From PGYR01 sp041675005 (GTDB lineage Bacteria > Bacteroidota > Ignavibacteria > Kapaibacteriales > UBA2268), in contig JBAYUQ010000006.1 of the NCBI GenBank assembly GCA_041675005.1, positions 1 through 64,000 on the forward strand: 64,000 nt of DNA, in the 5' to 3' direction. Shown here piece by piece: positions 34,988 through 44,399 of this stretch (positions within the stretch are counted from its first letter, which is position 1; every line of letters begins with the position of its first letter). Below the pieces are notes generated by a model. It ran no database searches. It was not told the DNA's origin and saw only the letters and a list, made by a program, of their open reading frames with translations. The position numbers and the translations under genes are program-made.

Positions 34988-37639
34988 TTACTCAATAAAT
35001 AATTTATTCACCTCCATCTTATTCCCTTCCATTATTTGTAGAAAATATATTCCACTTGCAATCCCAGTTAATTCCCAATTTCTTTCAATTGTCTCATCGT
35101 CTTTATTGATATTGTACTCAGCTACAGTATGACCTGTATAATTAGTAATTCTCAGATACAAGTTTCCTCTGTATCCGCCGAGGCTGTTTAAATATATGGA
35201 TTTGCCATTATTCGAGATATCAGTTTGATTGTTAAAGAATAAAACTTGCCTTATATCCTGAGCACAAATCTCTTCAGTTATTAGCGAACCATCTATTATA
35301 TCGAACACATAATTAGAAACAGTATCTTGAATTAATATTTCAGTTGAATCAATATCGGTCAGCAATACTGTGCCGAATAAACTTCCAATTTGATTCCGTC
35401 CATTACTAATTGCAGTTCCTTCATAACTAATTTTGATTTTTTGATTATCATTTACCACAGATATATCTATTAGTTTGACTCCTTCTACTCTATCTACTAA
35501 GTACTTGCTATTTGAGAGGACAAATGATGCCTCAAATTTGAAATCATCTGTTGCTTCTATGCAAGTTGTTGTTAAAAATATCGGAATCTCAAAATTCCTT
35601 CTTCCAATTACTGTTCTCAAATGTGGTACTTCAAGAGTGAATATAATACTTTCTATAATTATTTTTAATGGGATAGAGATTTTTCTCTTACATTCGGAAT
35701 CTATGTATATATCTAGCGTGTCCATTAATATACCTACGTTCAATCGGTCGAAATCTATAAGTATATCCCTATAAAACTCTCCATTTGGGTATGAGTCAAT
35801 TATAAATGGTTTATTCTTAATTGACATTTTATTCCCTAACCGCAGCGAAAGACTATCTATTCTCAATGACTTATTAGACTTGATTGGGAAATCAATACTA
35901 TATGACTGCTCTATTCCTCGGCATATTCTGATCTCATATTCTTCAATCTGTGGGTAATCGAAAATTGCTTGTTCTATTATATAGCTAGCTATTCCTTCGC
36001 AGCCACCTTCATCCAATGCTTCTAGTTCCAACAAACCCAAATCAGCTATGACAACGGTGTCTTGGCTACCAATTAGAATTCTATTTGTAGTTCCAGATTT
36101 AGTAAAATACCACTTGTACTCTTTGTATTTTTCAGTGGAGGTGAAAGTCATATCTTCAAGTGGGGTAAGGCATAAATCTAATTTATCAGGAAATACTTTT
36201 ACTATTTCTGGTGTGATTTTCTCGATTATTCTAATTTCAAATGTATCATTGAATTGTTTGTAACAACTCTGGAAATGGTAGAAATAATATCCAGCATCTG
36301 CAGCGCTTATATTCTCGAACACTAGGTCATTACTATAATCTCGAGACCCATCTGCCTTCACCCAACTATGTACGCCGCAAGGGTCTTCTGCACCTTTGAT
36401 TGTAACACTTGAATTTATACAGTATTGCTGTATATCATCAGGTCGATTATAAACAGCAGGGGATTGTGGCGTTGCAAGAAAGTTCGATGGAATCTTAGGT
36501 ATATAAAGAACGTTGATAATATTATTAGTTACACCTATTCCCAAATGTTGATATCCAACATTTGGACTTTCAGAATTAGGACAATTGATTACTCCGAGAA
36601 AGGTACTATCTTTTCTACCAGTATAACTATGCAAATAACTTATATAAATTCTATTGTTTGGGGCTAATTGAAAATCTCTTAATAGACAATCGACACATGT
36701 TGCTTCCTGAATCCAAACGATTTTTCTTGAATTAAGTACACTATTTTTATTAGTATAATCTTTCAAATCAAATTGATGTATAATGTAGTTGTCGTGTCCA
36801 CTTTGTGCATAGAGTTTACTCCCGTTCTGTGAAAATTCAAACATAGTTCTTATATTATAATCTGATTCTTTAGTAAAATCAATCTTATAGTTTTGTATTA
36901 TATTTCCGTTACTATTATCAAAAGAATAAAATACAAAATTGCTTCCGTAATAATTTAAGATTAATTTATCGCCTTGGGGAGAAAACTTAAACGCAATACC
37001 ACTAAAAACTTTATTATTATAGTCCATATCTATATCTTGAAACCGAGTATTTACAAATGCTTCTGATGAGAATAACTGAGTAATATGCAATTCTTCTGGA
37101 TTTTTAGCCATTGAAGCTATAAAGTAACTATTACCATCGTTACTTAAAGTTGCAGCTAAAGGTAAACTTGATATTGATGTTGCTATCGAGGTTTCTGGTA
37201 TGATAGTATTAAAAGGTGAGTTATAGTCTATTTTGATATAGTTTAATGTTCCATAATTGTCGGTTTCTTTGGTTGAAATATAAACGAAATAACACAATCT
37301 TTTGGAATAGAAAGGTAAGACTATTGACTCTATATTGGTATTTACTTCTTGATTATCAAATAAATGTTCGAATATTATTAGACCTGTGCTTTCACGAATC
37401 ACAATTTTGTTACTATATATATCAAAACTTAATTGTATTTCGCCTTTATCATCTGTAAAAATATCTGAGTGCCTATAATTTCTATCTTTTTTATAATTAT
37501 CGATATCTATTGTATATTGGCATTCCTCTTCACCGAATTTTATTTGCTCACGGCTGTCAAGCTGCCATGTTGAAAATGGTTTATTAGAATACGAAAATGA
37601 TTGAGCAAGTATGAAAATAAGAATAAATATAAATTTCAT
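34988..37639 (-). CDS. Secreted T9SS cargo with propeller and Ig-like domains, unknown function
   Basis: An 883-residue exported protein. Signal peptide 1-about 19 (MKFIFILIFILAQSFSYS). An N-terminal beta-propeller-like half (FSPQGDKLILNYYG, FSQNGSKLYAQSG, LAPNNRIYISYL) is followed by an Ig/PKD-type region with paired cysteines around 415-470, further beta domains and a short T9SS C-terminal sorting domain (NLYLRITNYTGHTVAEY, then GIASGIYFLQIMEGNKMEVNKLF). I prefer ATG 37639, with GAGG eight bases upstream, to the TTG at 37651. Cell-surface or secreted location is inferred from the sorting domain. It is convergent with the glycosyltransferase gene. Confidence 0.8.
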   Translation of the reverse strand: MKFIFILIFILAQSFSYSNKPFSTWQLDSREQIKFGEEECQYTIDIDNYKKDRNYRHSDIFTDDKGEIQLSFDIYSNKIVIRESTGLIIFEHLFDNQEVNTNIESIVLPFYSKRLCYFVYISTKETDNYGTLNYIKIDYNSPFNTIIPETSIATSISSLPLAATLSNDGNSYFIASMAKNPEELHITQLFSSEAFVNTRFQDIDMDYNNKVFSGIAFKFSPQGDKLILNYYGSNFVFYSFDNSNGNIIQNYKIDFTKESDYNIRTMFEFSQNGSKLYAQSGHDNYIIHQFDLKDYTNKNSVLNSRKIVWIQEATCVDCLLRDFQLAPNNRIYISYLHSYTGRKDSTFLGVINCPNSESPNVGYQHLGIGVTNNIINVLYIPKIPSNFLATPQSPAVYNRPDDIQQYCINSSVTIKGAEDPCGVHSWVKADGSRDYSNDLVFENISAADAGYYFYHFQSCYKQFNDTFEIRIIEKITPEIVKVFPDKLDLCLTPLEDMTFTSTEKYKEYKWYFTKSGTTNRILIGSQDTVVIADLGLLELEALDEGGCEGIASYIIEQAIFDYPQIEEYEIRICRGIEQSYSIDFPIKSNKSLRIDSLSLRLGNKMSIKNKPFIIDSYPNGEFYRDILIDFDRLNVGILMDTLDIYIDSECKRKISIPLKIIIESIIFTLEVPHLRTVIGRRNFEIPIFLTTTCIEATDDFKFEASFVLSNSKYLVDRVEGVKLIDISVVNDNQKIKISYEGTAISNGRNQIGSLFGTVLLTDIDSTEILIQDTVSNYVFDIIDGSLITEEICAQDIRQVLFFNNQTDISNNGKSIYLNSLGGYRGNLYLRITNYTGHTVAEYNINKDDETIERNWELTGIASGIYFLQIMEGNKMEVNKLFIE

Positions 37640-37737
37640 AAATAACCTCAAATTGTTTTACTATTCAAATTGAAAAATAAAAGAACAGATTAACAACAAA
37701 AATGTTACAAAATGAAATCATTTTCTCTTTACGTTGC

Positions 37738-38163
37738 TCAATCCATATCAAAATTAATCATCCAGTTAACACCGAACTTATCTTCGCACATACCGAAATA
37801 CGCATTCCAAAATGTTTCTTCTATCGGCATAGTTATAATACCATCTTCTGATAATCCTGTAAAGAAAGCATCTGCCTCTTCTTTCGATTCAGCAGTTATC
37901 GCAAGAGAGATATTCTGTCCGAAAGGAATTTCATCGAACGATGGATGTCCATCACTAACCATTATCGTAATATATTCGTTGATTACATAAGCCGCATTCA
38001 TAACCAGATTCAACGACTCTTCTGTCATCTCGACGCCTTCCATAGGAGGTGCATCTTTGAACCTGCTGATAGATACTATCTCTCCACCGAGTACTGATTT
38101 ATAGTGATTTAACGCTTCTTCTGCGTTCCCGTTAAAAGTCAGGTATGGTATTATATTTTTCAT
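37738..38163 (-). CDS. PhnB-like VOC/glyoxalase-fold protein
   Basis: A 141-residue single-domain protein of the PhnB-like vicinal-oxygen-chelate family: IIPYLTFNGNAEEALNHYKSVLGGE at the N-terminus, ITIMVSDG in the middle and the family C-terminus MPIEETFWNAYFGMCEDKFGVNWMIN. Members bind metals or small molecules, but most, including PhnB, have no established reaction. It stands alone in the minus direction between the T9SS cargo gene and the divergent toxin-antitoxin pair. Confidence 0.92.
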   Translation of the reverse strand: MKNIIPYLTFNGNAEEALNHYKSVLGGEIVSISRFKDAPPMEGVEMTEESLNLVMNAAYVINEYITIMVSDGHPSFDEIPFGQNISLAITAESKEEADAFFTGLSEDGIITMPIEETFWNAYFGMCEDKFGVNWMINFDMD

Positions 38164-38244
38164 GATTAAGTCTTATTTTTATTATTCAAATTCTGAATGC
38201 CAATTTAAACTAAATGAATTAGATTTGCAAAGTAAAATATATTG

Positions 38245-38270
38245 TACTATATTACGTACATAATATAGTA
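38245..38270. promoter_or_regulatory. Palindromic operator upstream of yefM-yoeB
   Basis: TACTATATTA (38245-38254) and TAATATAGTA (38261-38270) are perfect inverted 10-base arms around a GTAC-containing centre, ending 18 bases before the antitoxin start. YefM/Phd antitoxins autoregulate by binding palindromes in this position with TGTACA-like cores; a TTGTAC and a CGTACA occur here. Binding is inferred. Confidence 0.6.
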
Positions 38271-38287
38271 ACAAACAAGATTAAATT

Positions 38288-38554
38288 ATGAAAGCTATAA
38301 CCATATCCACACTTAGAAAATCGATGAAAAAGTACTTCGACGCAGTGGGTAACTCATCGGAGATAATCGTGATACCAAGAAATAAAGATGACGATGGAGT
38401 TGTAATTATGTCCATTAAGGAATATAATTCTCTAAAGGAAACAGAACACCTACTCTCCTCAAAAGCTAACAGAAAGCGGCTTTCAGAGTCATTGGAGCAA
38501 GTAGAAAAAGGTGAATTAATAGCCTTTAATATTGAAGAAGAAATAGTTCATTAA
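38288..38554 (+). CDS. yefM: Type II antitoxin, YefM/Phd family
   Basis: The 88-residue antitoxin has the Phd/YefM N-terminal DNA-binding fold (ITISTLRKSMKKYFDAVGNSSEIIVIPR, then GVVIMSIKEYNSLKETEHLL) and a C-terminal toxin-binding tail (LSESLEQVEKGELIAF). It neutralises YoeB by covering its active site and represses its own operon with YoeB as corepressor (family knowledge). It ends one base before the toxin gene and lies under the palindrome at 38245-38270. Confidence 0.95.
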   Translation: MKAITISTLRKSMKKYFDAVGNSSEIIVIPRNKDDDGVVIMSIKEYNSLKETEHLLSSKANRKRLSESLEQVEKGELIAFNIEEEIVH

Positions 38555-38555
38555 T

Positions 38556-38825
38556 ATGAATTTCGAATTCACGAAAAATGCTTTAGACGACTACAACTAT
38601 TGGCTGACGAATGATGCAGCCACAGCACAAAGAATAAAGGATTTGCTCAAAGCAATTAAACAAGACCCATTCAAAGGAATAGGTAAGCCAGAGCCACTAA
38701 AATATGATTTGAAAGGCTATTGGTCGAGGCGAATAACAAGGGAACATCGTTTAGTCTATACTATAACTGGTACAAAGGGAGAAGACCAGAAGTGCATTAT
38801 CATTCAGTGTCGGTTTCACTATTGA
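38556..38825 (+). CDS. yoeB: Type II toxin YoeB, ribosome-dependent mRNA interferase
   Basis: The 89-residue toxin is complete. GKPEPLKYDLKGYWSRRITREHRLVY and the terminal CRFHY match YoeB, with catalytic residues Glu46, Arg65, His88 and Tyr89 all present (E. coli Glu46, Arg65, His83, Tyr84). It cuts mRNA in the ribosomal A site. The last 26 bases overlap the convergent lipoprotein gene. A short insert (TGTKGEDQKC) before the last strand explains the five extra residues relative to E. coli. Confidence 0.96.
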   Translation: MNFEFTKNALDDYNYWLTNDAATAQRIKDLLKAIKQDPFKGIGKPEPLKYDLKGYWSRRITREHRLVYTITGTKGEDQKCIIIQCRFHY

Positions 38826-39456
38826 TATCATCGAATAATTCCTCGAACGAATTACAAACCTCAACGAATGGACTATTATCTTTGTGGTTGGGACACCATC
38901 GGTTTATATAGTGATATTTACCATCCTTGTAACCCTCCAATATCCACTCCGTACCATCCATACCTAAATATTTGATGTGTGTCGGCTGAGTCCAAAATTC
39001 GAATCTCTCAATCCTTTGAATTAGGTTATCCCACTCTTCTCTTGGAAGTTTTTTTGTTTGATTTATTATTAACTTTCCAGCGTGATATCCACCATAGCCG
39101 TCAGTTAGCTTTTTGGTAATAGTAACTATTGAATCAGTTTTTACGATTCTATATGTGAATGGATTACCCCAAGTTCCTATGTTAGTATATCTATATACTT
39201 CGATACTCTTCTTTTGGTTGAATAATACTGGCTCTTTTAGGGAGTATAGGTGTTTAGAATACCACTCATTGGAAAATGTATCTAGCTTGTGTTCGACTTT
39301 TTTAAAATTCGAGCCCATGGATAGTGGGAAATAGAAATCACCAGAATCGGGCAATGCAAATGGATAATCCAACTCCAATCCCGAGAAGTCGTTGATTGAT
39401 GAGCAACCAATAAATATAAATAGGAGGGTTAATAGCGTTCTAGTTATAACATTCAT
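38800..39456 (-). CDS. Lipoprotein, unknown function
   Basis: A 218-residue protein with a lipoprotein signal (MNVITRTLLTLLFIFIGC, Cys18). The mature sequence (FYFPLSMGSNFKK, a common 'FPL..G..W.Y'-like opening of Bacteroidota lipoproteins; then FEFWTQPTHIKYLGMDGTEWILEGYKDGKYHYINRW) has a W-rich region that suggests a beta-sandwich. The phrase DGTEWILEGYKDGKYH recalls lipoproteins in which a W-x-x-E-G motif recurs, but no function is known. It overlaps yoeB by 26 bases, tail to tail. Confidence 0.7.
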   Translation of the reverse strand: MNVITRTLLTLLFIFIGCSSINDFSGLELDYPFALPDSGDFYFPLSMGSNFKKVEHKLDTFSNEWYSKHLYSLKEPVLFNQKKSIEVYRYTNIGTWGNPFTYRIVKTDSIVTITKKLTDGYGGYHAGKLIINQTKKLPREEWDNLIQRIERFEFWTQPTHIKYLGMDGTEWILEGYKDGKYHYINRWCPNHKDNSPFVEVCNSFEELFDDINSETDTE

Positions 39457-39498
39457 TTACTAATCCAATATTAAAGAAGTTGAAGTACTCTATGTTTT

Positions 39499-40455
39499 TT
39501 AGTCTATCAGAAGTTCTTTAAACTCTAATCTTCTATTTTCAATAATTTTATTTTTACTATGTGAGAATTGTGATACTATTTCGTAATTAGTTTCTATCAA
39601 TAGTGGGATACCAGATGATTCTGAATAAATGATTCTAATTTCTTTGTTTACAGTTAACTCTATACTTTCCAAAAGTTCCTCAAGTTCCTCCTCGTCATTT
39701 ACAAAGAGACTAAACACTTGAGACATCCATTTTTTCAATTCATTATTATCTATTTTCGTGGTTTTGATTAGTTCAATTTTTCCTTTTTCCGCATCTTCAG
39801 CTTTTTCAATTATTGAAACGGCAGGTATTACAAGTCCAAACTGAAAGACAAACAAATCTTCTGTAAATTCTTTCCCTATGTCACTGTCAATTAGTCCCAT
39901 TCCTAAATGTAGATTTTTAGCATCAGTTAAATAATAATCTACAAAGCCACTAGACGAGGTCACAAAATCCAATATTTTCTTTGACATAACTCTTAACATT
40001 GTATTTTTCAATGTTTTTTCATCTAATGTCTTCGAATCAATTAAATCACTTGCCTTTTTTCGGATTATCACAGAGAGTGTGTCCCAACCTAAAACTCCGA
40101 TAATACTACCGTTAATATCAGTTTCATAACATATATCTTCTAAGTCCAAATCTGATGCTAAATCTATTGCATCATCACTTTTAGAATTAGTATTTGACAT
40201 TTCAGCTTTCTTAAACATCATTTTGTATTTATCATCATATTTGCCGTCAACAATAAAATAGCTATAGTTGGTGTTAGAGTCTATACTTTGAATATCATCG
40301 TCTTCAATATCCTTTCTATTATTTTTAAGATAATATACATAAGTATGACCAAGCTTTATAGTTGGTTTTATAACTAAATCTTCATTACTCATACTTTTGT
40401 AAGTAGTAAATGAATTGAATACTAAAACTGTTATTAATGTAAATAAATATCTCAC
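39499..40455 (-). CDS. Hypothetical exported protein
   Basis: A protein of about 318 residues with no recognised family. The GTG at 40455 gives a plausible signal peptide (MRYLFTLITVLVFNSFTTYKS), whereas reading back to GTG 40518 only adds 21 residues that look non-coding; the start is therefore uncertain. The mature part is acidic (DIEDDDIQSIDSN, DDAIDLASDLDLED) and ends LLIETNYEIVSQFSHSKNKIIENRRLEFKEL, a strand pattern seen in lipoprotein-localisation-factor-like and DUF6263-type periplasmic proteins. The next gene in the same direction starts 42 bases downstream. Confidence 0.55.
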   Translation of the reverse strand: MRYLFTLITVLVFNSFTTYKSMSNEDLVIKPTIKLGHTYVYYLKNNRKDIEDDDIQSIDSNTNYSYFIVDGKYDDKYKMMFKKAEMSNTNSKSDDAIDLASDLDLEDICYETDINGSIIGVLGWDTLSVIIRKKASDLIDSKTLDEKTLKNTMLRVMSKKILDFVTSSSGFVDYYLTDAKNLHLGMGLIDSDIGKEFTEDLFVFQFGLVIPAVSIIEKAEDAEKGKIELIKTTKIDNNELKKWMSQVFSLFVNDEEELEELLESIELTVNKEIRIIYSESSGIPLLIETNYEIVSQFSHSKNKIIENRRLEFKELLID

Positions 40456-40565
40456 ATAAATATCCGTATAGATTGAACCTGTTAAATTCCTCTGGACTCT
40501 CGCCGAGTACTGCGCCACCTAATAATCTAAAATATTAAAAACGGAGTATATTTGCAAATTTTCTC

Positions 40566-41387
40566 CTACACCCTCTCTATTTTGAAATGATGTACCTTGT
40601 GCTTCTGGTCTTTTAGGCGGATACCAGCTGTGCCGTCTGGCAATATCACTATGTTAGCACCTACTGTCATAGTAATCGTCTCGAATTTGGGATGCTCGTA
40701 AACCTTTGCTTCGAACTCCTCTGCGCTCTCTCCGAATACAGCCCCTTCCTTATCTATACCCAGTTTTCCTCTCAGATTATAACCGAAGTATTTCATTTCT
40801 TCTACTGGCTGTAAAGCTGAAGGGTAAAGTGTCTCACCCTCTTTTGGTTCATTTGGGAATACTATCTCTAACATAGGTGGTAATTCCAGCGTGTTACCGT
40901 TCACATCTACTGTCAGTGGCTCTACGTTGATGAAGTTGGTCAAGATACCGGCTACTGCATTGAAAGAGTACATAAGCGAGCTAAAAACTGTGCCGTTATA
41001 TTCCAAATTCACACCTGATTTGATGCGAGGCAAAAAATCAGCGAACGAGTTATTCCACTCATCGAAATGATTTCCATGCCATATACCAGTATCCAGCATG
41101 TCTATCTCGTCCATCTCTTGTGGGCAATCACTCACCTTACCAAGTGTTTTTATCAAGCTATTTTTTGGTTCTAATATTTTGTCCAGTATTACTGGTACAT
41201 TACTATCTTGTAGTATCCCGAAATAGATCATATTCACATCTATCTTGCCTTCACCATCATATAACACTAGCGAGTCTTTGAGTATAGGTAATCCCTTGTA
41301 AGAAAAATTTTCCTCTGCTATGAATAGCTGTGGTTTGCCTTCTTCTATTCCACTTGCTTTGCGAATTGCTTTTCTTATTTCTATCAT
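40566..41387 (-). CDS. Hypothetical cytoplasmic protein
   Basis: The 273-residue protein has no signal peptide or membrane segment. Features are IWHGNHFDEWNNSFADFLPRIK (aromatic-rich), LPPMLEIVFPNEPKEGE and a C-terminal ILPDGTAGIRLKDQKHKVHHFKIERV. I recognise no family and infer no function. The start ATG 41387 gives a sensible N-terminal helix. It stands alone, divergent from the DUF3160 gene. Confidence 0.65.
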   Translation of the reverse strand: MIEIRKAIRKASGIEEGKPQLFIAEENFSYKGLPILKDSLVLYDGEGKIDVNMIYFGILQDSNVPVILDKILEPKNSLIKTLGKVSDCPQEMDEIDMLDTGIWHGNHFDEWNNSFADFLPRIKSGVNLEYNGTVFSSLMYSFNAVAGILTNFINVEPLTVDVNGNTLELPPMLEIVFPNEPKEGETLYPSALQPVEEMKYFGYNLRGKLGIDKEGAVFGESAEEFEAKVYEHPKFETITMTVGANIVILPDGTAGIRLKDQKHKVHHFKIERV

Positions 41388-41627
41388 AGTATTTCGACTT
41401 TGTATTTAATGTTCGAGTGCAAATATAATGATTATGTCGTGAGGATAGAGTCTTATTCCTCCGGTTTATATAAAATATAAAATGACTTATTCAATATTAT
41501 TTATGAAATAGACTTAGTCAATTAGCTGATTACAATAAAGTAAATTGGATATATCAAAAATAAATTGTAATTTTTCTTAAAGGAATTGATTTAATCTTAG
41601 AAGTAATATTAATTTAGTGGGCATATT

Positions 41628-44234
41628 ATGAAAACTATACTTACACTTTTACTAATTGCACAAATTAGTTTATTCGCACAGACAGAATTCAACATAGATA
41701 ACTATAGGGAATACCTTAATTCACATCAGGATATGTCATACCCTGACTTATTAGATGAATACCCTGCTAGTAAGTTCAATGCTTACGCTAAAACTAATTT
41801 TTACGATGCTAAGTATTCTGATTCGATAAACCAATTCTTTGGTTTGACACCTGATGAGATTTCACTTTTGAACTCGCATTCGTTCATGGTCTCAGAAAGA
41901 TATAGCTATCCAAGCTTTATAGAAGGACTTTACGAACTTTTCAAAAAAGATATACCAATATACTTATCTGCTGATATGATGCTGCATTCGGTACATAAGT
42001 CAGTTGACAATATGTTAATTAATATAGAAAAGCAAATATTATATTTAGAACTTAATACTGTATTATTTACAATGCTAACGGAACTTAAGAATTACGATAG
42101 AAATAAATATTCTTCAGACCCAGTAAAACATAAGAAATATAGTGAACTAATAGATGATGCAAACTTATACCTCTTAATTGCTTACAATACTCTAACTGAA
42201 TATAAAACTTTCACAGCTTCTGAAAGTATAAGCGAAAAATATAATGAGATTACCACGAATATAAAATCTGCTAATGGAATGGATAAAGTACAACTATTTG
42301 GCGATGTATCTTTTCGAAGATATGATTGGAGCCAATTCAAACCAAGAGGACATTATTCAGAAGGATCTAAATTAAAGCAATATTTCAAAACATTAATATG
42401 GCTTGGAAGAACAGAGATATATATAACTGCCCCGAATGATAATGAAACCGACTCAACATACATAGTTCGAAAATCAGAGATAATGAGACAAAACCGATTG
42501 GCATATTTCTTAACTTATTTGGCAAAGAAAACGGATGTAACTAATACACTTCAATACATAGATGAGACAATAGCAGTCTTTATCGGCAGACAAGATAATA
42601 TAACAAACTTCGAGCTAGAAGAAGTAATAGAAGGAAAAGTAAATAGCGCTGATGACTTGCTTGATAACGGGCTTATAAAAGAACTACAAGCCAAAGCACT
42701 TGAATTAAACTCTGCTCAACAGACCTATTTGTCACAGATATTAACATCTGACCCAATGATAAAAGAAGAAATAGAACCAGCCGCTGCATTTATGCTAATG
42801 GGGCAAAGGCCAATACTAGATGGGTTTATTACTTCTAAAGTTACTTTTGATAGAGTCATATATAATAATGATAAGATTATGAGAATGCTACCAAATAGTT
42901 TAGATGTATTATTTGGTCTTGGAAATAACGCCTCTATTCAAGCACTTGAAAAAGAACTAATACACTATCCTTATTCTTCAAACTTAGCTGCTTTAAGATA
43001 TTTGATTAATTCTTATGACGATGATTTTTGGTCAAAAAATGTTTATACCTCTTGGTTAAGTTCCATAAGAGGACTAAATCCTAAAAACACAAGAGAAGAA
43101 AGAGAACAACTACCAGAATTTATGAGAACTGCCGCTTGGTGGCAAAAATCGATGAATACACAGCTTGCTTCTTGGGCTGAGTTGAGACATGATTTTTTAC
43201 TATATGCCAAGCAACCCTATACTGCATCAGCTCCAGGATGTAGTACACCTGATGCATTTATAGAACCAGTTCCTGAGATGTACTCAAGCATCAAAAATAT
43301 ATTTATTAACTTAAAGAAAATTAAAGATGATGAAAAACGAATTCGAGGTATTACTTATTTCTTAGACGAAGCTATTAGTATTTTTGAGAGATTAGAAACT
43401 ATATCAAGAAATTGTTTGAATAATTCTTTGACAAATGAAGATCAAGAATATTTGAATGAATACTTCTGTACAAAGGGATTCGATACTGGATGTGTAGAGA
43501 TGACTCTTTTAGATGGTTGGTATCCCAAATTATTCTATGATATAAAAATTGATATTTCAGATTTGGAAAGAAAAGATCGTCAGTCAGAATTTATGGATTT
43601 CCTAGTCGCTGATATACATACTTCTCCTACTGATGAAGATGGTAATCCAGTTGGTTGGGTGAAGCACATAGCTACAGGGCCAATTAATATGGCTGTTATA
43701 GTAACAGACAATAAAGATGGAGAAAAGACTGCTTATGCAGGGCCAGTGTCTAGTTTTTATGAATTCACTACTAGAGATTTCGAAAGATATACTGATTCGC
43801 AGTGGCAAGACGAATTTTTCGGAGTAGAACCGCAGATTGATATGGGAAATTTGAAATTCGGACAGAATAGTTTCACTAAGCATTATCTAGCTGATTTGGA
43901 TGGGAAAGCATTCAACGGAGCACCCGAACTAGTAGTAACAAGCGTAAATCCTGATGATTATAGCTATGAGAATGATAAAATAAATATCTATCCTAATCCG
44001 GCATCGAATCATATTAACCTATCTTGCAGTGTGAACCCAGGTGAATTAACTGGTAATTTCAAGCTGATTAATATGGATGGAGTTGTAGTCCAAAGTGAGG
44101 TAATCCAATTCGTAGCAACTGGAAATAACATAAAGAAAATATTAATTGATGAGTCAATCAAATCTGGTGCTTATATATATAGCTTAGATTTTGATAAATC
44201 AAAGTACAGCGGGAAAGTCAACGTAGTTAAGTAG
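41628..44234 (+). CDS. DUF3160 protein with T9SS sorting domain
   Basis: An 868-residue exported protein. After the signal peptide (1-about 18, ending SLFAQ) the main body matches DUF3160: IPIYLSADMMLHSVHKSVDNML, FMLMGQRPILDGFITSKVTFDRV, RTAAWWQKSMNTQLASWAELRHDFLLYAKQPY-type segment (here about 505-535) and a C-terminal DGWYPKLFYD. DUF3160 proteins are exported, mainly alpha-helical and of unknown function. The end is a type A T9SS sorting domain (INIYPNPASNHINLS to KVNVVK). It is followed by a terminator. Confidence 0.85.
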   Translation: MKTILTLLLIAQISLFAQTEFNIDNYREYLNSHQDMSYPDLLDEYPASKFNAYAKTNFYDAKYSDSINQFFGLTPDEISLLNSHSFMVSERYSYPSFIEGLYELFKKDIPIYLSADMMLHSVHKSVDNMLINIEKQILYLELNTVLFTMLTELKNYDRNKYSSDPVKHKKYSELIDDANLYLLIAYNTLTEYKTFTASESISEKYNEITTNIKSANGMDKVQLFGDVSFRRYDWSQFKPRGHYSEGSKLKQYFKTLIWLGRTEIYITAPNDNETDSTYIVRKSEIMRQNRLAYFLTYLAKKTDVTNTLQYIDETIAVFIGRQDNITNFELEEVIEGKVNSADDLLDNGLIKELQAKALELNSAQQTYLSQILTSDPMIKEEIEPAAAFMLMGQRPILDGFITSKVTFDRVIYNNDKIMRMLPNSLDVLFGLGNNASIQALEKELIHYPYSSNLAALRYLINSYDDDFWSKNVYTSWLSSIRGLNPKNTREEREQLPEFMRTAAWWQKSMNTQLASWAELRHDFLLYAKQPYTASAPGCSTPDAFIEPVPEMYSSIKNIFINLKKIKDDEKRIRGITYFLDEAISIFERLETISRNCLNNSLTNEDQEYLNEYFCTKGFDTGCVEMTLLDGWYPKLFYDIKIDISDLERKDRQSEFMDFLVADIHTSPTDEDGNPVGWVKHIATGPINMAVIVTDNKDGEKTAYAGPVSSFYEFTTRDFERYTDSQWQDEFFGVEPQIDMGNLKFGQNSFTKHYLADLDGKAFNGAPELVVTSVNPDDYSYENDKINIYPNPASNHINLSCSVNPGELTGNFKLINMDGVVVQSEVIQFVATGNNIKKILIDESIKSGAYIYSLDFDKSKYSGKVNVVK

Positions 44235-44261
44235 AAAGAAATTACTTATAATATTAATATC

Positions 44262-44294
44262 AAACCTCTTTGCTAATAGTGAAGAGGTTTTTTT
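44262..44294 (+). terminator. Intrinsic terminator after the DUF3160 gene
   Basis: AAACCTCTT (44262-44270) pairs with AAGAGGTTT (44282-44290) around an 11-base loop and a T-run reaches 44294. It abuts the stop codon of the HTH remnant on the other strand. Confidence 0.88.
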
Positions 44295-44399
44295 CTACAA
44301 TTCTATTGATATCTTGACTTTACCACCCAGCCCTTTCTCAACTATGTCATAAAGAGTTTTAAGAGTTAAGTTTGTCTCTTCGCTTTCAACTCTTTGCCA
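44295..44399 (-). pseudogene. C-terminal remnant of an XRE-family HTH regulator/antitoxin
   Basis: Read from 44399 on the minus strand, 34 codons to a TAG stop encode WQRVESEETNLTLKTLYDI, then VEKGLGGKVKISIEL. This fits the last helices of XRE/HigA-type repressors (R-[IV]-E-S-G-x-x-N-x-T-L-x-T-L ... LG ... I-x-I). The reading frame is cut off at its 5' side by the end of the hydrolase gene (overlap 14 bases, other frame), so the DNA-binding part is lost. It is a deletion relic. Confidence 0.6.

Noticed and set aside
40465..40500. GGTTCAATC on the minus strand, identical to the tRNA T-arm consensus
   Set aside because: The flanks do not form a T-stem (ACAGG against TATAC), and no acceptor, D or anticodon stem can be drawn.
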